Origin: Gemmatimonadaceae bacterium
GTDB taxonomy: Bacteria; Gemmatimonadota; Gemmatimonadetes; Gemmatimonadales; Gemmatimonadaceae
Length of the DNA: 8,103 bases
NCBI GenBank assembly: GCA_013813605.1
Contig: JACCRL010000049.1
Span: 1 to 8,103 of the forward strand
Direction: 5' to 3'
Positions 7,023-8,103 of this stretch are shown here, one piece after another. Position 1 is the stretch's first letter. Each line of letters starts with the position of its first letter. Under the pieces are notes generated by a model. The model was not told the origin of the DNA. It made no database searches and was given only the letters and a program-made list of their open reading frames with translations. The translations under genes were made by a program, and so were the position numbers.

Positions 7023-7745
7023 TCAGGTGTCGACGATGAAGAAGCCGGCTAGTTGATAACCCATCAGCACGAAACCGGCGGCCATGATGGCCACGTTCGC
7101 AGTGTATGCATGCCTGGTAAAACTGGACGTTCTGCGCCAGTAGCTCATGGCGATCAGGATTGTACTCAGCGCGAGAAGTTGACCGATCTCGACCCCGACG
7201 TTGAACGCGACCAGGTTCGATATCAACCCATCCGGCGAGACTTCGAAATCGAGGATCTTGGTCGCAAGGCCGAAGCCGTGAAAGAATCCGAAGATCAGCG
7301 TCGCTGCCTTCACATTCGGCTGGAACCCGAACCACTTCTGAAAAGCGCCGAGATTGTCGAGTGCCTTGTACACGACCGATAGCCCGATAATGGCGTCGAT
7401 CAGATACGAGCTTACGCTGACGCGAGTCAGGACCCCGAGGATCAGCGTCGTCGAATGACCGACAGCGAATAGCGTCACGTAGACGCCGATGTCCTTCATT
7501 CGGTATAGAAAGAAGATGATGCCAAGCAGGAAGAGCAGGTGATCGTACCCGGTAACCATGTGCTTCGCACCGAGATAAGCGAACGGAATCAGGTTCACCC
7601 CGGTTATCTCCTGGATGTACCCTTTATCACCAGCGGCGACGCCATGCGCCAAAGCCTCCGCCGGCGCCAGCAGAAGCGCCAGGCAGCCGGCCGCGAGACA
7701 AATGAGGAGCATGCGCACACGCGCGGTGCCGGTCATGTACTTCAT
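7023..7745 (-). CDS. HupE/UreJ_2-type membrane protein (putative metal transport)
   Basis: With this start the protein has 240 residues: a signal peptide (1-33, ending AEALA before HG) and a membrane body with about six or seven helices. Family motifs are H34 at the mature N-terminus, GAKHMVTGYDHLLFLLG (H62, D68, H69), FAVGHSTTLILG (H97), FGFFHGFGLA (H156) and FNVGVEIGQLLALS (E186). Membrane-embedded His, Asp and Glu residues are a hallmark of HupE/UreJ proteins, which are linked to nickel uptake for hydrogenase or urease; the broader HupE_UreJ_2 group has no settled substrate. No hydrogenase or urease gene is present here, so nickel is only one possibility. The start is uncertain: ATG 7745 or GTG 7748, preceded by GGAGG (7756-7760), puts the signal peptide at the N-terminus, as I recall for relatives. 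The same frame also has ATG 7895 behind an excellent GGAGG and would add 50 residues with another hydrophobic stretch. It is first in a two-gene unit with the anchor protein. Confidence 0.88.
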   Translation of the reverse strand: MKYMTGTARVRMLLICLAAGCLALLLAPAEALAHGVAAGDKGYIQEITGVNLIPFAYLGAKHMVTGYDHLLFLLGIIFFLYRMKDIGVYVTLFAVGHSTTLILGVLTRVSVSSYLIDAIIGLSVVYKALDNLGAFQKWFGFQPNVKAATLIFGFFHGFGLATKILDFEVSPDGLISNLVAFNVGVEIGQLLALSTILIAMSYWRRTSSFTRHAYTANVAIMAAGFVLMGYQLAGFFIVDT

Positions 7746-7755
7746 CACAGTTCCG

Positions 7756-7760
7756 CCTCC
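7756..7760 (-). promoter_or_regulatory. Ribosome-binding site for the short HupE-like form
   Basis: GGAGG on the minus strand lies 7 bases before GTG 7748 and 10 bases before ATG 7745. The spacing is ideal for the GTG, which is immediately followed by the ATG. It supports translation starting directly at the signal peptide. Confidence 0.5.
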
Positions 7761-7899
7761 CGCTCCGCGTCCGGTCGCGAGCATCATTGGAAGAAAGCTG
7801 AGCGATGCAACCAGCGCCGTCATCAAGGACCGGGCGGGCACTGCCGCGCCGACTGTCGAGAATAGCGCGCACGACCGCATGAATTTGTGAAGCATGAAT

Positions 7900-7904
7900 C
7901 CTCC
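7900..7904 (-). promoter_or_regulatory. Ribosome-binding site for the extended HupE-like form
   Basis: GGAGG on the minus strand is followed by ATTC and then ATG at 7895. This is the strongest start signal in the region. It would yield a 290-residue product whose first 50 residues precede the apparent signal peptide. Together with the site at 7756-7760 it leaves two credible starts in one frame. Confidence 0.5.
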
Positions 7905-7914
7905 ATTCGTTGCG

Positions 7915-7966
7915 GAGCAGCCCGCCGCGATGAAACGCGGCGCTTTGGATAGTTGTCCGGCTGCTC
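7915..7966 (-). promoter_or_regulatory. Structured 5' leader candidate: nested inverted repeats upstream of the hupE-like gene
   Basis: Read on the minus strand, an outer 8-bp stem is formed by GAGCAGCC (7966-7959) and GGCTGCTC (7922-7915). Inside it sits a perfect 7-bp hairpin, CGCCGCG (7942-7936) and CGCGGCG (7929-7923), with the 6-base loop TTTCAT. The inner hairpin stacks directly on the outer stem on its 3' side. On the 5' side a 16-base segment (7958-7943) is left over and could form a weak GGA/TCC mini-hairpin. The element ends 10 bases before the GGAGG at 7904, a good position to influence translation. No T-run follows, so it is not a standard terminator. It may be a cis-regulatory RNA or a DNA operator. 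I do not recognise it as a known riboswitch class; the pairing is seen, the function is inferred. Confidence 0.5.
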
Positions 7967-8103
7967 TCTGATGTGGCGCGCCGAAAGGCGGGCCCGTCAC
8001 CGGGGCGGTGACTACGAAGTCAGAGGGTCGGAGGAGCGCGGGGCTGTTGCCGTCGGCTGGTGACGGGGTCCGGTGGCGACCGGGGCGACACGGGAGCCAC
8101 GGC
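7967..8103. other. Right-edge stretch with no supported gene; contains a short hairpin
   Basis: No convincing coding region is visible. Open frames run to the edge on both strands, but none shows a recognisable protein motif. GTCACC (7996-8001) and GGTGAC (8007-8012) form a 6-bp hairpin with a 5-base loop, and GGTGAC recurs at 8059-8064. The stretch may hold the promoter of the hupE-like unit or the end of an upstream gene; I cannot tell which. Confidence 0.4.

Noticed and set aside
7023..7745. Hydrogenase or urease accessory gene hupE/ureJ
   Set aside because: No hydrogenase or urease subunit or maturation gene is in the window, and the partner anchor protein points to the broader HupE_UreJ_2 group. 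No symbol was given.
7896..8103. Extension of the hupE-like frame through to the right edge of the window
   Set aside because: The frame stays open, but the predicted residues are Pro/Arg-rich without motifs and include the nested inverted repeat. Strong start signals lie downstream, so this is more likely leader than coding.
1..8103. Mobile element, CRISPR array, prophage or defence system
   Set aside because: No transposase, integrase, direct-repeat array, tRNA attachment site or known defence domain was seen. Base composition looks uniform by eye across the window.

Overview
The window is GC-rich bacterial DNA with densely packed genes and long antisense shadow frames. It looks like an ordinary chromosomal segment: no tRNA, rRNA, CRISPR array, insertion sequence or phage gene is visible. 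The mix of a very large NtrY-type sensor kinase, a Ser/Thr kinase and a HupE/UreJ-type membrane protein would fit Gemmatimonadota or a similar environmental phylum. That placement is an impression, not a demonstrated assignment.

Left half (1-4626, minus strand): a signalling pair. A histidine kinase of about 1088 residues has a predicted ten-segment membrane part and an NtrY-like HEIKNPL transmitter. Its stop codon overlaps by four bases (GTGA) the start of a second gene, which runs off the left edge. The visible 454 codons of that gene encode two protein-kinase-like domains in tandem. The first is degenerate (HGGLNADAL where HRDLKPENI is expected) and the second keeps every catalytic motif visible. 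No response regulator is present in the window.

Middle (4643-6314, plus strand): a divergent two-gene unit starts only 16 bases from the histidine kinase start. It encodes a creatininase-family metallohydrolase and, 7 bases later, a cation diffusion facilitator (CzcD/ZitB type) with a His-rich N-terminus.

Right part (6342-8103, minus strand): a second two-gene unit converges on the transporter. It encodes a HupE/UreJ_2-type membrane protein with a signal peptide, and a single-pass membrane-anchored protein whose gene starts 9 bases after the hupE-like stop. Upstream of the hupE-like gene lies a short non-coding stretch with a nested inverted repeat (7915-7966). It would fold as a structured 5' leader just before a strong ribosome-binding site, and it is the best candidate here for an undescribed regulatory element.

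Taken together, the right half looks like a small metal-handling or envelope locus (divalent cation exporter, metallohydrolase, putative metal-related membrane protein with its partner). The left half looks like a signalling module that may couple His-Asp and Ser/Thr phosphorylation. A functional link between the halves is inference only.
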